64,000 bases of DNA from Myxococcota bacterium (GTDB taxonomy: Bacteria; Myxococcota; XYA12-FULL-58-9; JALHOP01), in the NCBI GenBank assembly GCA_022842935.1, contig JALHOP010000011.1, forward strand, positions 26,206-90,205, in the 5' to 3' direction. The notes beneath the pieces are model-generated. The model made no database searches and was not told where the DNA came from. It saw only the letters and a program-made list of their open reading frames with translations. Numbering within the stretch: the stretch's first letter is position 1; every line of letters starts with the position of its first letter. A program made the translations under genes and the position numbers. Of this stretch, positions 19,301 to 28,400 are shown in pieces.

Positions 19301-19460
19301 CGACAGCGGTCTTGCTCAGCGCGACGTGCAGATCCCACAGGCCGACAAGAATCGGGCGTCACCGCGGTTCCGCCAGGAGCTTCTCGAAGCAGCAAAGCAG
19401 AAGGCACCTCAGAACTACGAAGACGCAGTACGCAAGTACTACGAGGAGTTGATCAAGTGA
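16386..19460 (+). CDS. DUF4175-like membrane coiled-coil protein
   Basis: A protein of about 1024 residues. TTG 16386 is preferred because it sits just before a basic helix and two adjacent membrane segments (FGAAALLATALGVLVAQL and IATIGTAIVGVLLALLVI); an alternative TTG at 16305 would add 27 low-homology residues. A third membrane segment (VLAGAGVVVLVALVGLRT) precedes an Ig-like beta region (residues 200-400). From about 420 on it is almost entirely charged coiled coil with many Glu/Arg/Gln and a 'QSSEELLRNYRKEAVKR' type pattern, and a Gly/Asn/Gln-rich linker before the tail that ends VRKYYEELIK. This architecture fits the DUF4175 family. Its stop overlaps the next gene's GTG (GTGA). An envelope role is likely; the exact function is unknown. 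Confidence 0.75.
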   Translation: MSSRDRISEHLRRLKSAWGRAEIREKSIYFGAAALLATALGVLVAQLGSTALGIATIGTAIVGVLLALLVISARTLAEATGEGMRLARMAETLAPELGTGPTSAVDLVARLAPNSDPGFSPELAEAHLDRMADALGRAQLVERLAKARQARDRRAWKVLAGAGVVVLVALVGLRTGRARLTAWLADPTAPRISDTPIASDITLSYHFPAYTGLTARVVEGGDGSINAVVGTQVDLSATADTDVRTGVLHVYGADGKPAQDVPLQADGKKLRGALSVMRDGTYAFELTTRGGERLQDGLRHPIRATLDASPEIVMDSPPGDVELKDDHSVDIVWHARDDFGIAEVALVVEREDATEPSRTALPANGGDGKAREGVYRWSVAELGIKPGDEVRFHLEVQDNDTINGPKKTVTDTHRLTIFSAKQRHEDLLDQQRQTLDDMVQLLGDELEKPFPREMSGDVAAARDAQSGIIEKMQGVTKGLELLVTALRDDKLTTAEVAKAFENIREHVIIAERERRQALAFIGKNVAQTAPATRKNIADKQAKAVSQLEKDIIYLDDLLAMEQIHELKETARDLLATQRDLQKMLADYQKTKDPALKAELLSRIGELKEKMMGLLAKMSQIKQGLPGEYRNMEAATMLQMDDSLSRIDKMLREGDLDGAARELEQLANAVENMVNEVNEAEQEFGGERYDGLRKQLGEFAQEFRELEKEQRELAQSSEELLRNYRKEAVKRAGLSPDDIVKKAREKTQEALRELDKIGAGPPLYGDLRNRLQLARQRLMDMDSLLEERDYAEARAAGATAEDNEREMEVMLNDRVPYGGRDMRAQQEQAAKSAERALERTREVNAMLDKLFPDPSQVMSPDQMSQLQRNQRRQQQLEQQARQVGQKMDQLSEEVPLFGGDSRAQLENARGEMDKAVGQLQGGRLPGAAAAERRAADQLGKLRESLERASQSGSGQLPLPLAGSGGGQGRNNGGDSGLAQRDVQIPQADKNRASPRFRQELLEAAKQKAPQNYEDAVRKYYEELIK

Positions 19461-21445
19461 GGCGGCAAGCAACGCGTCATCGCGATGACAGCGAGGCGAC
19501 CCGAGCCGATCAGCGCCCTACGCTTGTCATGCGCGACTCGCCGAAGGTGCAGCAACGCGTGACCCGTATCGCGTTCACCTTCGCCGCGGTCGTCATCATC
19601 GCCGACTACGCGGCGCTTGGGTGGGCGAGCGAGCCGGTAGGTGCCACGCACGAAGAAGTCGCACCCGCCCTGCCGCCCGAATACGCCGCAAAGCCGCGCG
19701 AGGCGCTGCATCCGGTCTTCAGCATCGAGCAAGCGCACCAGCTGCTGTCCGATTGGCAGCTCGAATCGGCGCTCGAGGCCGGCGAGGCCTTGCTCGCCGC
19801 CGACCCCAACAATCCCGAGGTCTTGTATCTCGCGGGGCGCATCGAGCACGCGCGTGGCGAACATCTGGCGGCCTTGGCGCTCGTTCGTGCCGCGGCGGAT
19901 GGCGGTCTCGCCGAAGCCGCGCAGTTCTTGCCCATGGTCGAGCACACGGCGGCGTACGCAGCACATTTTCGCACGTACGAGACGCCGCACTTTTCGATTC
20001 GCTATCTCAACAAGGACGAGATCGTCGCCACCTATGCGGCGCCCGTGCTCGAGGCGGCGTACGCAAACATCGGCGGCGATCTCGAGTTCTTCCCCGCCGA
20101 GCGCGGTGAGAAGATCGCCGTCGAGATCTACCCGGACGCTCGCGGCCTTTCGGGCGCCACCGGCCTATCGCTGCGCGAAATCGAGACCACCGGGACGATC
20201 GCGGTCTGCAAATATCATCGCTTGATGATCACATCGCCGCTCGCGACGACCAACGGCTACAGCTGGGGCGATACGCTCGCGCACGAGTTCACACACCTCG
20301 TGATCTCGAAGAAGTCGCACAACACCATTCCGATCTGGATGCACGAGGGGATCGCCAAATACTACGAGTCGCGCTGGAAAGGCGCTGCCGGACTCGACCT
20401 CGGGCCCTACTCGGAAAACCTACTCGCCGACGCCACGCGCAGCGGCAAGTTCATCACCTTCAAGCAAATGCATCCGTCGATGGCGAAGCTGCCCTCTCAG
20501 AAAGACGCGGCGCTCGCCTTCGCGCAGGTGTTCACGGTCATCGAGTTTCTCCGCGAAAAATACGGACCCAAAGCGATCGCCCAGGTCCTCGAGCACGCCG
20601 GCGACGGCTTGCCACTCAACGTGGCGCTGCAAGCAAGCTTCGGCTTGTCGATGGATGGCGTCGAAGCCGCGTGGAAACGCCATGTGAAGAAGCGCCAGTT
20701 CCGTCTGGTTCCCGGCGCCGCCCCCGAGCGTATCCAGCTCGCTTCGGACGAAAAGCAATCACAGCAAGAAAAGCCGCTCGAGCAGATCGCCAATCGCGAT
20801 GCCAACGGTTTTTCGCGCCTGGGTGAGCTCCTCCAGCGCGGCGGACGCGACCATGCCGCCATCGTCGAGTACGAGAAGGCCTTCGCTCTCTCTGGTGTCA
20901 AGCACATCACCCTGGTGACCCGGCTCGCTAAAGCGTACCAGGCGGTCGGTCGTGACCGCGACGCCCTGCGCGTCCTCGAACAGGCACTGCCAGCGCACCC
21001 TGACGACGCGGATGCACGTCTCGTGGCGGGTCGACTCGCACTCGGCCGCGGGGACCTCAAGAGCGCGCGCCAGCATTTCGAGCAGGTGAAGCTGCAGAAT
21101 CCGTTCAACCCCGAAGTGCATCTCGCCTTCGCCAAGCTCTTCGAGAGTGAAGGTAAGGTCGACGAGGCGGAGCGCTCGAAGCGGTTCGCCGAGCTGGCGG
21201 TGAAGCCACGCCCGAGTCGCAACTACGAGCTCCCGCCCCAGCGCGCTGGAGCGGGCGCGCTCAACATCGTCGCGCCCGGCTGGGGCCGAATTCGCGTCGA
21301 CGGCGCCGATCTAGCAACGCCCGCCTGGAACGTGGCCCTCGAGCCTGGCAATCACACCATCACGTACAAGCGGGCCGACGGCAGCACGGCCGAGGCCACT
21401 GTCGCGGTGGCCGCCGGGCCAGCACGACTCGTCACGCTCCAATGA
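19457..21445 (+). CDS. Exported TPR protein with gluzincin-type peptidase domain and PEGA-like tail
   Basis: A 662-residue protein starting at GTG 19457, coupled to the upstream gene (GTGA); ATG 19529 is an alternative. A hydrophobic segment (RIAFTFAAVVIIADYAAL) acts as signal or anchor. TPR-like helices occupy residues 85-165. Residues 170-400 are a zinc peptidase of the MA clan: zinc motif HEFTH (H276, H280) and the third ligand in 'HEGIAKYYE' (E298). Further TPR units follow (480-590), and the last 60 residues (GRIRVDGADL...NHTITYKRADGS) look like a PEGA domain. The active-site residues are intact, so activity is expected in the periplasm. The partner is likely the coiled-coil membrane protein upstream. 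Confidence 0.8.
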   Translation: MRRQATRHRDDSEATRADQRPTLVMRDSPKVQQRVTRIAFTFAAVVIIADYAALGWASEPVGATHEEVAPALPPEYAAKPREALHPVFSIEQAHQLLSDWQLESALEAGEALLAADPNNPEVLYLAGRIEHARGEHLAALALVRAAADGGLAEAAQFLPMVEHTAAYAAHFRTYETPHFSIRYLNKDEIVATYAAPVLEAAYANIGGDLEFFPAERGEKIAVEIYPDARGLSGATGLSLREIETTGTIAVCKYHRLMITSPLATTNGYSWGDTLAHEFTHLVISKKSHNTIPIWMHEGIAKYYESRWKGAAGLDLGPYSENLLADATRSGKFITFKQMHPSMAKLPSQKDAALAFAQVFTVIEFLREKYGPKAIAQVLEHAGDGLPLNVALQASFGLSMDGVEAAWKRHVKKRQFRLVPGAAPERIQLASDEKQSQQEKPLEQIANRDANGFSRLGELLQRGGRDHAAIVEYEKAFALSGVKHITLVTRLAKAYQAVGRDRDALRVLEQALPAHPDDADARLVAGRLALGRGDLKSARQHFEQVKLQNPFNPEVHLAFAKLFESEGKVDEAERSKRFAELAVKPRPSRNYELPPQRAGAGALNIVAPGWGRIRVDGADLATPAWNVALEPGNHTITYKRADGSTAEATVAVAAGPARLVTLQ

Positions 21446-21487
21446 GAGTGCTCACGCACGGGACCGGCGAAGCTCAAAACGCAGGGC

Positions 21488-22618
21488 CTAAGGGGTGCAG
21501 GGGATGTTGCTTAGACCCTCGCCGGCGTCGGCCACCGTGTTGTCGCAACGCACCACGTTTTCGAAATCACGCGCCCTCCCGGCTACGTTGAAACCGAACC
21601 CGCTGGCGCCGACATCGGCATGGTTGCCAGCAAAGACGTTTTCGCGGCCCCAGTCTTCGTAGGTGTTATGCACCTGGTAGCCGTCGAGCAAGGTGCTCTC
21701 ACCGACGTTGCCGGTAATGAGATAGCTGTCGCCCTTCACATCGATCCACGAGTCGGCGAAGTTCTCGCCCGAAAGAGCGCTACCGTCGAAATGGTTGCCG
21801 CTGACGACACCGTCGCGCGTGCCTTCTTTGATGTCGATTGCCTCCGCCGAGAAGTCGAAGAAGCGGCTACCGATGACCTGCACACGGTCCGACGCATCGG
21901 GTCGTCCGTCGCTGTAAGTGTCCCAATTGGAGCTCGCGCTGCCGATGTACACGCCTTCGCCGAACTGCGGCGATGTGCGGCCGGTCCCATGAATGTCACA
22001 GTCTTGAACCAAACCGTCGGTTGAAAAGGCCCTGAAGTGGATAGCCTCTTGCCCGACCTCGGAGACTTCAACACGCTCGATACGCACGTGGGTGCTGCCG
22101 TCGAGCATGATGCCCTTGCTGGCCTCGGAAACCGCGAAGCCGACGAGCCGCCAATGGTGAGCGCCGACCAAGTACAGCCCATAGTGGCCGCCCGTGCCGC
22201 CTCCATCGAGAATTGCCGAACGTGACCCCGTCAGGACGATGGGTAGCGCCTCCGTGCCTGCAACCGTTGCGACGAACGAGCCCGTGTAACTTCCAACACG
22301 AGCTCTCCCAGTGTAACGACCATCTGCGAGGTGAATTGAGTCGCCTGGCCGGGCGTCCGCCATTGCAGCCGTAAGCTCCTCCGACGTAGCGACGTGAATC
22401 GTGCGCCCCGGGTTGGGAGGTGGCGGGCCCCCGCTGTCCCCCTCCGCAGAGGGAGGCGGTCGGTCCTCGCTATCGCCCGATGACGACGCGTCGTCCTGCT
22501 CCACCGCCGTTGTGGCGTCTTCGTCAGCGGGCTGTCCGAGCGGACCGACGACACTGCCACCGCAGGCGACAGACGCAAGACAAGCGAAAGCGACCACCCG
22601 GTGCATACGGCGAACCAT
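21488..22618 (-). CDS. Right-handed parallel beta-helix lipoprotein
   Basis: A 376-residue protein. MVRRMHRVVAFACLASVAC gives a probable lipoprotein signal with Cys at about residue 19. A Glu/Asp/Ser/Pro-rich linker follows (residues 25-75), then a parallel beta-helix with regular turns: IHVATSEELTAAMADARPGDSIHLADG, IVLTGSRSAILDGGG, WRLVGFAVSEASKGIMLDGS, and so on. The pattern resembles polysaccharide-lyase-6 or pectate-lyase-like proteins, but no catalytic Lys/Arg pair can be assigned with confidence. ATG 22606 is an alternative start; neither has a clear ribosome-binding site. It is convergent with the TPR peptidase gene. It is probably an outer-membrane lipoprotein that binds or cleaves polysaccharide. 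Confidence 0.75.
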   Translation of the reverse strand: MVRRMHRVVAFACLASVACGGSVVGPLGQPADEDATTAVEQDDASSSGDSEDRPPPSAEGDSGGPPPPNPGRTIHVATSEELTAAMADARPGDSIHLADGRYTGRARVGSYTGSFVATVAGTEALPIVLTGSRSAILDGGGTGGHYGLYLVGAHHWRLVGFAVSEASKGIMLDGSTHVRIERVEVSEVGQEAIHFRAFSTDGLVQDCDIHGTGRTSPQFGEGVYIGSASSNWDTYSDGRPDASDRVQVIGSRFFDFSAEAIDIKEGTRDGVVSGNHFDGSALSGENFADSWIDVKGDSYLITGNVGESTLLDGYQVHNTYEDWGRENVFAGNHADVGASGFGFNVAGRARDFENVVRCDNTVADAGEGLSNIPCTP

Positions 22619-22783
22619 AACAAGCTGAGGCAACGGCCGGGTAGAGCCTCGGCGCCAGATTTCGCGCGTCTGGGTTGGTTTTCCACACGATTTCCGGCGC
22701 GCTGTCGCGCGGGCAAACATCGAACGGCGCACGTCGATTCTCACTGCTATCATCAAGGGCAAAGCTTGCCGTAGAGGTTCGCG

Positions 22784-23128
22784 ATGGCGGAGAAGTCGAC
22801 CCCGGCGCGTCCAGATGTCACCTTGGCCGTGCTTCGTGACCACGCCCTCGAGCTGGTCGTGGCGCACGCCGAAGATGCTTGCGATTTCGAGATCTTGAAC
22901 CTGTCGCTCGATCCGAGCGTCAGCTGGGACTCCGCAATCAAGGTCGAGCGTGAACCCGGCGGCAACTGGCTGCCCGCTGAAGCGGAGCCCAACATCGGCC
23001 GACTGCTTCTCGACGGCGCGATCGTCGAGAGACTCGCCCTGCAGCCGGATCACTCGTTGCTCATTCGCCAGGTATCGCGTGACGGCGAAGCGTCAGTACA
23101 GTCGCTCTTTCGCGTCTTTACGTACTGA
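22784..23128 (+). CDS. Conserved small protein of unknown function
   Basis: A 114-residue protein, not recognised. ATG 22784 has an AGAGG-type ribosome-binding site 7-8 nt upstream. It is acidic, with alternating strands (DVTLAVLRDHALELVVAH, FEILNLSLDPSVSW, LLIRQVSRDGEASVQSLFRVFTY) and no signal peptide, so it is probably a small cytoplasmic alpha/beta or all-beta domain. It precedes the ankyrin gene by 14 nt on the same strand, so the two may be co-transcribed. Confidence 0.6.
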   Translation: MAEKSTPARPDVTLAVLRDHALELVVAHAEDACDFEILNLSLDPSVSWDSAIKVEREPGGNWLPAEAEPNIGRLLLDGAIVERLALQPDHSLLIRQVSRDGEASVQSLFRVFTY

Positions 23129-23142
23129 CATACATCCGCCCC

Positions 23143-25290
23143 ATGGGTGACACCGAAGACCAAGGCGCAGCGGAGCTTGGGCAAATCGCACGCGAGCTTC
23201 TGGCGTCGGCCACAGTTGCGCAGACGAGCGCGCGCGATCTGGTGTGCGTGGGCATCGATGACACGACGGTGACCGTGCTCGTCGGGCCACGCTTCACGGG
23301 GCGCGCGCCACGACGACTCGAGAGTCCGTTCACGGCAGCGCACTCCGTCGACCTGGGCGGGCTCGAAGACGAGGCGGTCACGCACATGCTCGTGCCAGTG
23401 CTCGCACAGGCCCTCGCAACGCCGCCGCTACGAGCTACGAGCGCCCCCGCGTTCGCGATGATCTACGACCGCGATCTGTACGACCTGACAACCGACGTCG
23501 TCTTGGCCGCACTCGACCAAGCACCGGAGCTGCGTGACCGCTATCGGAGCACACTCCTTGGCAGCTGCATGGTGCGCGGTGACCTGACCGGCGCCGAGGC
23601 GCTCCTCGCGGCTGGCGCGAGCTTCAGCGAACCCATGGTCACCGCGACCGCCAACCTGACCCCTTGGCTAGCGCTCGTGACCTCTCGAGCAAAAGCCCAG
23701 GAGCGAGCGCGCCAAGGTCTTGACGAAGTGGAGGCCCCGAGCATCGAGGCTCTGCGCTTTGCTCTCGCGCGCGGGGTCGACCTCGAAGCGCGGACATCGC
23801 GAGCGGAAACCGCGCTGCACCTCGCGTGCTCCGAAGTGGACCTGCCCTGGGTCACTGCGCTGCTCGACGCTGGAGCGGATGCGAACGCTCGCGCAAAACA
23901 CGAGAGCTGCCTGAACGCAGTCCTGGCTCTCCCCTGGAACCCGCAAGCGACGGAGGTCGCGACGCTCCTCCTCGAGCACGACGCCGCTGTCGATGCGCCC
24001 GACGACGGCCGCTGGGGCAGGACAGCGCTTCACGTGGCCGCCGAACACGGTCTCGAGGCGCTGCTCGCGCGACTCGTGGCGGCGGGTGCGAACGTTACCG
24101 CCGCCGACACGCAAGGGGTGACCCCCCTGGCGCTCGCCCTCTCGAAAAGTCACCTCGGCTGCGCGCTCAAGCTCATGGACGCGGGCGCCACGGCGTCCGC
24201 AGGTAACAATGGTCTCGCCCAGGCCTTGACCGCATATCGCGCTGGCGATCGCGTCGCCTTCGTCGCGGCTTGCGACGCGATGGACGCACGTCCAATCGGC
24301 GCCGCAGCTCTGCTCGCGGTCGCCGACAGTCTCGGCGCTCAGCGCGAAGGCTTGAAGTGGGCCGAGCGTTGGCTTCTCGACTTCGAGCCGGAGCTCTTCG
24401 CCGCAAGCGCGAGGCTCGCCCTCGCAAGTGCCGCGAGCCTGGACAGGCTGCGCGCGCTATGGCGGGCGAGTGCAATACACCTCACCAGGAGTGAAGATGA
24501 ACCGGCCGATGGGCTCGCCGAGCTTGCATTTGCTTACCTGCGCGCCGGAGCCCGTCGCGAAGCGCTCCTCGACCTCGGGCTCGCGCTCGATCGCCGCAGC
24601 AATGGCGACAACGCCTGCTTGGTGGCAAGCGCGCTCGTCCTCGCGACCAACGGATGCGTGGAGCCGGCGCGCGTGCGACTCCAGATGCTCGTCGACACGG
24701 GAGTCGACCCCGCGTCATGCGCGCCGAGCGATCTCCTGTCGCGACTCGAAGCGCTCGGCCCCAGCGGCGACGACGACACCTCCCATTACCCCGATGACGT
24801 GCTCGTGTCGGAGCTCGCCGCCCGTCGCGCGCGGGCAGACAACCCGGACATCGTCACCCATGGGCCCGCCGCCGACGCGCTGACGACGCTCGCACGCGAT
24901 CTGGGCGACACGCTCGAGCGCCTGGCAAGCGAGCTTCCCGAGGACGAGACCCTTGGCGCCATCCTGCTCGAGTGGGGCGGCGAAAGCACCCAGCCCTACG
25001 GTTCCGACGCGATGGCCACGGGCTACGCCTCGTGGGGCATCATCCACGGGCAACTCCGCTTGGGCGGTCAGTGTATCGACTCCACGGGCAACGTCGACCT
25101 TGCATCGCTCGTTGATGAATCGGCAGACCCCGAGAGCTTGCGGCTCGATATCGCGTACGCGCTCCGCCTCGCGTGGCTCGAAGCGCTGCGCTCCCCCGTG
25201 CTCGCGACGATCCGCGTACGCGAGCCCCTGCTCCTCGCCGTGCAAGAGCACGAACAAGAGCCCATCATGGTCTGGTCGAGCGGCCAGTGA
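23143..25290 (+). CDS. Ankyrin-repeat protein
   Basis: A 715-residue protein beginning at ATG 23143. Residues 1-125 form a non-repetitive alpha/beta domain. Residues 130-390 contain five to six ankyrin repeats with the typical 'G..AL..AA..G....V..LL..GA..' pattern: for example ETALHLACSEVDLPWVTALLDAGADANAR, RTALHVAAEHGLEALLARLVAAGANVTAAD and VTPLALALSKSHLGCALKLMDAGATAS. Residues 400-560 are helical and TPR-like. The C-terminal 120 residues contain a folded acidic domain with Trp residues (YASWGIIHGQLRLGGQ). No signal peptide is seen. It is probably a cytoplasmic scaffold; its partner may be the small protein upstream. Confidence 0.8.
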   Translation: MGDTEDQGAAELGQIARELLASATVAQTSARDLVCVGIDDTTVTVLVGPRFTGRAPRRLESPFTAAHSVDLGGLEDEAVTHMLVPVLAQALATPPLRATSAPAFAMIYDRDLYDLTTDVVLAALDQAPELRDRYRSTLLGSCMVRGDLTGAEALLAAGASFSEPMVTATANLTPWLALVTSRAKAQERARQGLDEVEAPSIEALRFALARGVDLEARTSRAETALHLACSEVDLPWVTALLDAGADANARAKHESCLNAVLALPWNPQATEVATLLLEHDAAVDAPDDGRWGRTALHVAAEHGLEALLARLVAAGANVTAADTQGVTPLALALSKSHLGCALKLMDAGATASAGNNGLAQALTAYRAGDRVAFVAACDAMDARPIGAAALLAVADSLGAQREGLKWAERWLLDFEPELFAASARLALASAASLDRLRALWRASAIHLTRSEDEPADGLAELAFAYLRAGARREALLDLGLALDRRSNGDNACLVASALVLATNGCVEPARVRLQMLVDTGVDPASCAPSDLLSRLEALGPSGDDDTSHYPDDVLVSELAARRARADNPDIVTHGPAADALTTLARDLGDTLERLASELPEDETLGAILLEWGGESTQPYGSDAMATGYASWGIIHGQLRLGGQCIDSTGNVDLASLVDESADPESLRLDIAYALRLAWLEALRSPVLATIRVREPLLLAVQEHEQEPIMVWSSGQ

Positions 25291-25292
25291 CG

Positions 25293-25448
25293 CTAGAGAT
25301 ACCGCCCCAAACCTGACGGGCCTCCCCAAAAGCGGTCGTACGCGGCATTGCTCTTGAAACCGGCCAAGAACGCAACTGCGGTGCCGAGGAGCAGGACGGG
25401 ACGACGGAGTATTTCTTGCCTGCGTGCGTTTCGCGGCACGTATAACAT
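25293..25448 (-). pseudogene. Bestrophin (UPF0187)-like fragment
   Basis: This is a 51-codon open frame with ATG 25448 and TAG 25293-25295. Its sequence includes PVLLLGTAVAFLAGFKSN followed by AAYDRFWGG. Bestrophin-family chloride channels share the N-terminal pattern 'hydrophobic helix, FLGFRxNxAYDRFWE', so this looks like the first helix and signature of such a channel without the remaining ~250 residues. It could be a decayed copy or a recently truncated gene. It sits between the ankyrin gene and the MFS-HEAT-cNMP gene on the opposite strand. Confidence 0.4.
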
Positions 25449-25457
25449 GACGCGACC

Positions 25458-28400
25458 GTGCGTTCCCGTCTCGATAGCCGACCCCTGTACCTACGTCCGG
25501 GTTACACCGCGGCGTTGCGTAGCACGCAGGTGCTCGCGACCTCGGCGCAGGTCAACCACGGGGTCCACCTCTTCTTCGTCATTGCGGCGTCGGTGATCGC
25601 GCGAAACGTCGCAAACCAAGAATTGCTCGACGCGGTGGGCTCGAAGGTCTTGGGGTCGTTGTACGTGACGGTGTCGGTGGTCGCCGGCATGACGCTCGCG
25701 CTCATCGGCTACTTGTCACGCGGGTTCGAGACACATCGACTTGGCCGCTTCGTGCATACCGTGGTCGTTGGGCTGTTTGCTTTAGCGTACGCAAGCTCGT
25801 TATGGAAGCCGCGTAGCTTGAGCTTGATTCACGGGCTCGCGGTTGCCCGCTACGTCGTCATCGAGATCGCCGCCGCGGCGCTGTTGCTCGCGTTCGGGGT
25901 GGTTCTGGGGGCGCGCCTGGGCCCACGCGACGCGCGCAAGACGGCCGCGCGGGTTGGCCTCGGCGGCATCCTTGGTGGTCTCGCCGCTGGGGCCGTGTTG
26001 AAGTTCGGCTCGGTTCTTCTGGGGTCACGCTCGCTGTTCATCATCGCGGGCTTGTGCGCCCTGACCCCGGTCGTGACCATCTTGCGTCACAAGGGCAGCG
26101 CCTTCGGCGCCAGTCAGGCGATGCAAGCGCTCCGTGCCGATCGTTCCGATGTGCCCGCGCTCGCCCCCTATGGGCGGTGGGTCGCGATCAGCACCTTGAT
26201 CATGGTCGCGGTGACCACGCTCATCGACTACCAGTACCGGGCCGCTGCAGCCGTTTGGTACGACGCCGATCGGATGACGGCGTTCTTTGGCGAGGTCACG
26301 CTCCTCACCGGGGTCGCCACGATGATCCTGCAGCTCACCGTCGTCGACCGCCTGCTCGATAAGGTCGGCTTGTTCGCGACGGCAACGGTCATGCCGGGCG
26401 CGCTCATCGTGTGCTCGGCGGCCTTTGGACTCGCCCCTACGGTCGCGACCTTGGTGATCTTGAAGCTCGTGGACTCCGGCACCAACATGACGGTGCAGCA
26501 AGCGACGGGCGGTCTCTTGCTAGCCCCGCTTGGCAATCGCGCGCGCGCCGTGTGGCAATCGCGCATCGATGGCCTCGCCAAGCGCGGCGGTCAGGCCCTC
26601 GCTGGCCTCTACCTGTCGTTTTTCCCCTTGGCGCCAGCACGACTTGCGCCGGTGACGCTGGTGCTGTGCGCGACATGGCTCGTATCGGTGCTGGTGACGC
26701 GACTCCGGTACGTCACGTTGCTCACCGAGCTCTTGGCCGCCCCGACGTCGTCGTCACCAGAGGTTCAAGTCGTCGACGGCAGTACCCTGCGCCTCTTGCT
26801 GCGCGAGCTCGAGGCTGCACCGCCAGCGCGCGCTGCAGTGATCCTGGACCTGCTCGAGCAAGCAGGCGAGCGAGCGCCAGAACACGTGCTGGCGCGACTC
26901 GCCACGAGCGATCCGAGCGGCGCAGCGGCGGTACGGGTCGTCGAACACCTCGCCGCCCTCGAAGACCATCGCGGGCTCGCTGACTACGCGGAGAACGCGA
27001 ACCCTGCGGTGGCAGCCGCAGCACTGACCGCTTTAGCAGAACTATCGCCTGAGGCCGCCGCGCGGGCGAGCCAGATGGTGCTGGTACGCGAGGGGGTGCC
27101 CGACCCATTGCGTGCTCTGGCGGCCGGCATTCTCATCAATCGCGAGAACCGTGCGTTGTCCCTCGCGCGCAGCCTTGCTGAGTCCACCAACGTGCAAACC
27201 CGGTTGATGGCGGCGCGAGCCTTGGGCCTCGCGGCGCCGTCACTCACCGAGGCAGTGATCCCGACTTTGGTGGCCTTGGCGCGCGACGATAACCCGGATG
27301 TCGCACGCACGGCTCTCTCGTCCCTTTCTCACCACCCTTGCCCGGATGCCGTCGAGATCTGCATCGCCAAGCTACAAGCGCGCGAGCTGCGTGGAGCGGC
27401 GACGCGCGCGTTGACCGAAATCGGCCTCATCGTCGTGCCACGGGTCGCCAATGAGATGCTCGACTCCATCGCCGATCCGAAGGTCGCGGTGGCGCTCGCT
27501 TCGGTGCTCGGACGCATTGGCTCGTCACTGGGAGTCAAGGCGCTGGTCACGGCGTTGAAGGCGCCGCACGTCGAGACGCGCCTCGCAGCCTCGACCGCGC
27601 TCGGCAACATGAAACGCCGCTCGAGCTTGACCCTGCCGGCCAGCGATATCGCCGCGACCTTCGAAGCCGAGATCGCCTATTTCGGTCATATGCGCGACGG
27701 CAGCTTGTGCGACATGCCGAAAACCCCCGCTGCCGAGCTCTTACGACGCGCTTTCAAGGAGCGCGCTCAGGCGAGCCTCGAGACCCTCTTTCGTAGCATG
27801 GCTCTCATCTACCCTGACGACGCCATCCAGGGCGCCTATCGCGCCATGACCTCGCGCGTGACGCGTGACAGACAGATCGCGCTCGAGCTCCTAGACAACA
27901 TCCTCGACGCTGGCACCCGCGACGCCTTGGTCGACGCCGTCGGAGAACGGGGCGTGAAGCGTGTTCGCGATGCACGCAAGATCCTCACCGCGGTCGCACG
28001 CTCGAGTGACAAGTTCTCTGGGGGCCTGGCGCGGGTCGTCCTTGTCGATATGGGTGCGGCGCCAAAGTCCGCTTTAGGAGACACGATGACGCAGCTATTG
28101 GTGAACCAGGTTCTCGAGCTACAGGGCGTCACCCTCTTCAGCCACAGTTCGGCGGAAGACCTGGCCGAGGTCGCGACCCTGCTGACGCCGCGCAGTGTTC
28201 CGGCCAAATCTCTCCTCTACGCGCAGGGCGAACAGCCCGATCTCGTCTATCTGGTGCGCTCAGGCGCCGTCGAGCTGACCCGCGACGGACGGGTGCTCGA
28301 TCGTTTGGGCCCTGGCGATGCGTGCGGACTCCTCGCGGTGCTCGACCAGTTGCCGCGCGAGACAACCGCCACCACGGTGTCTGATTGCTCGCTGCTCGTC

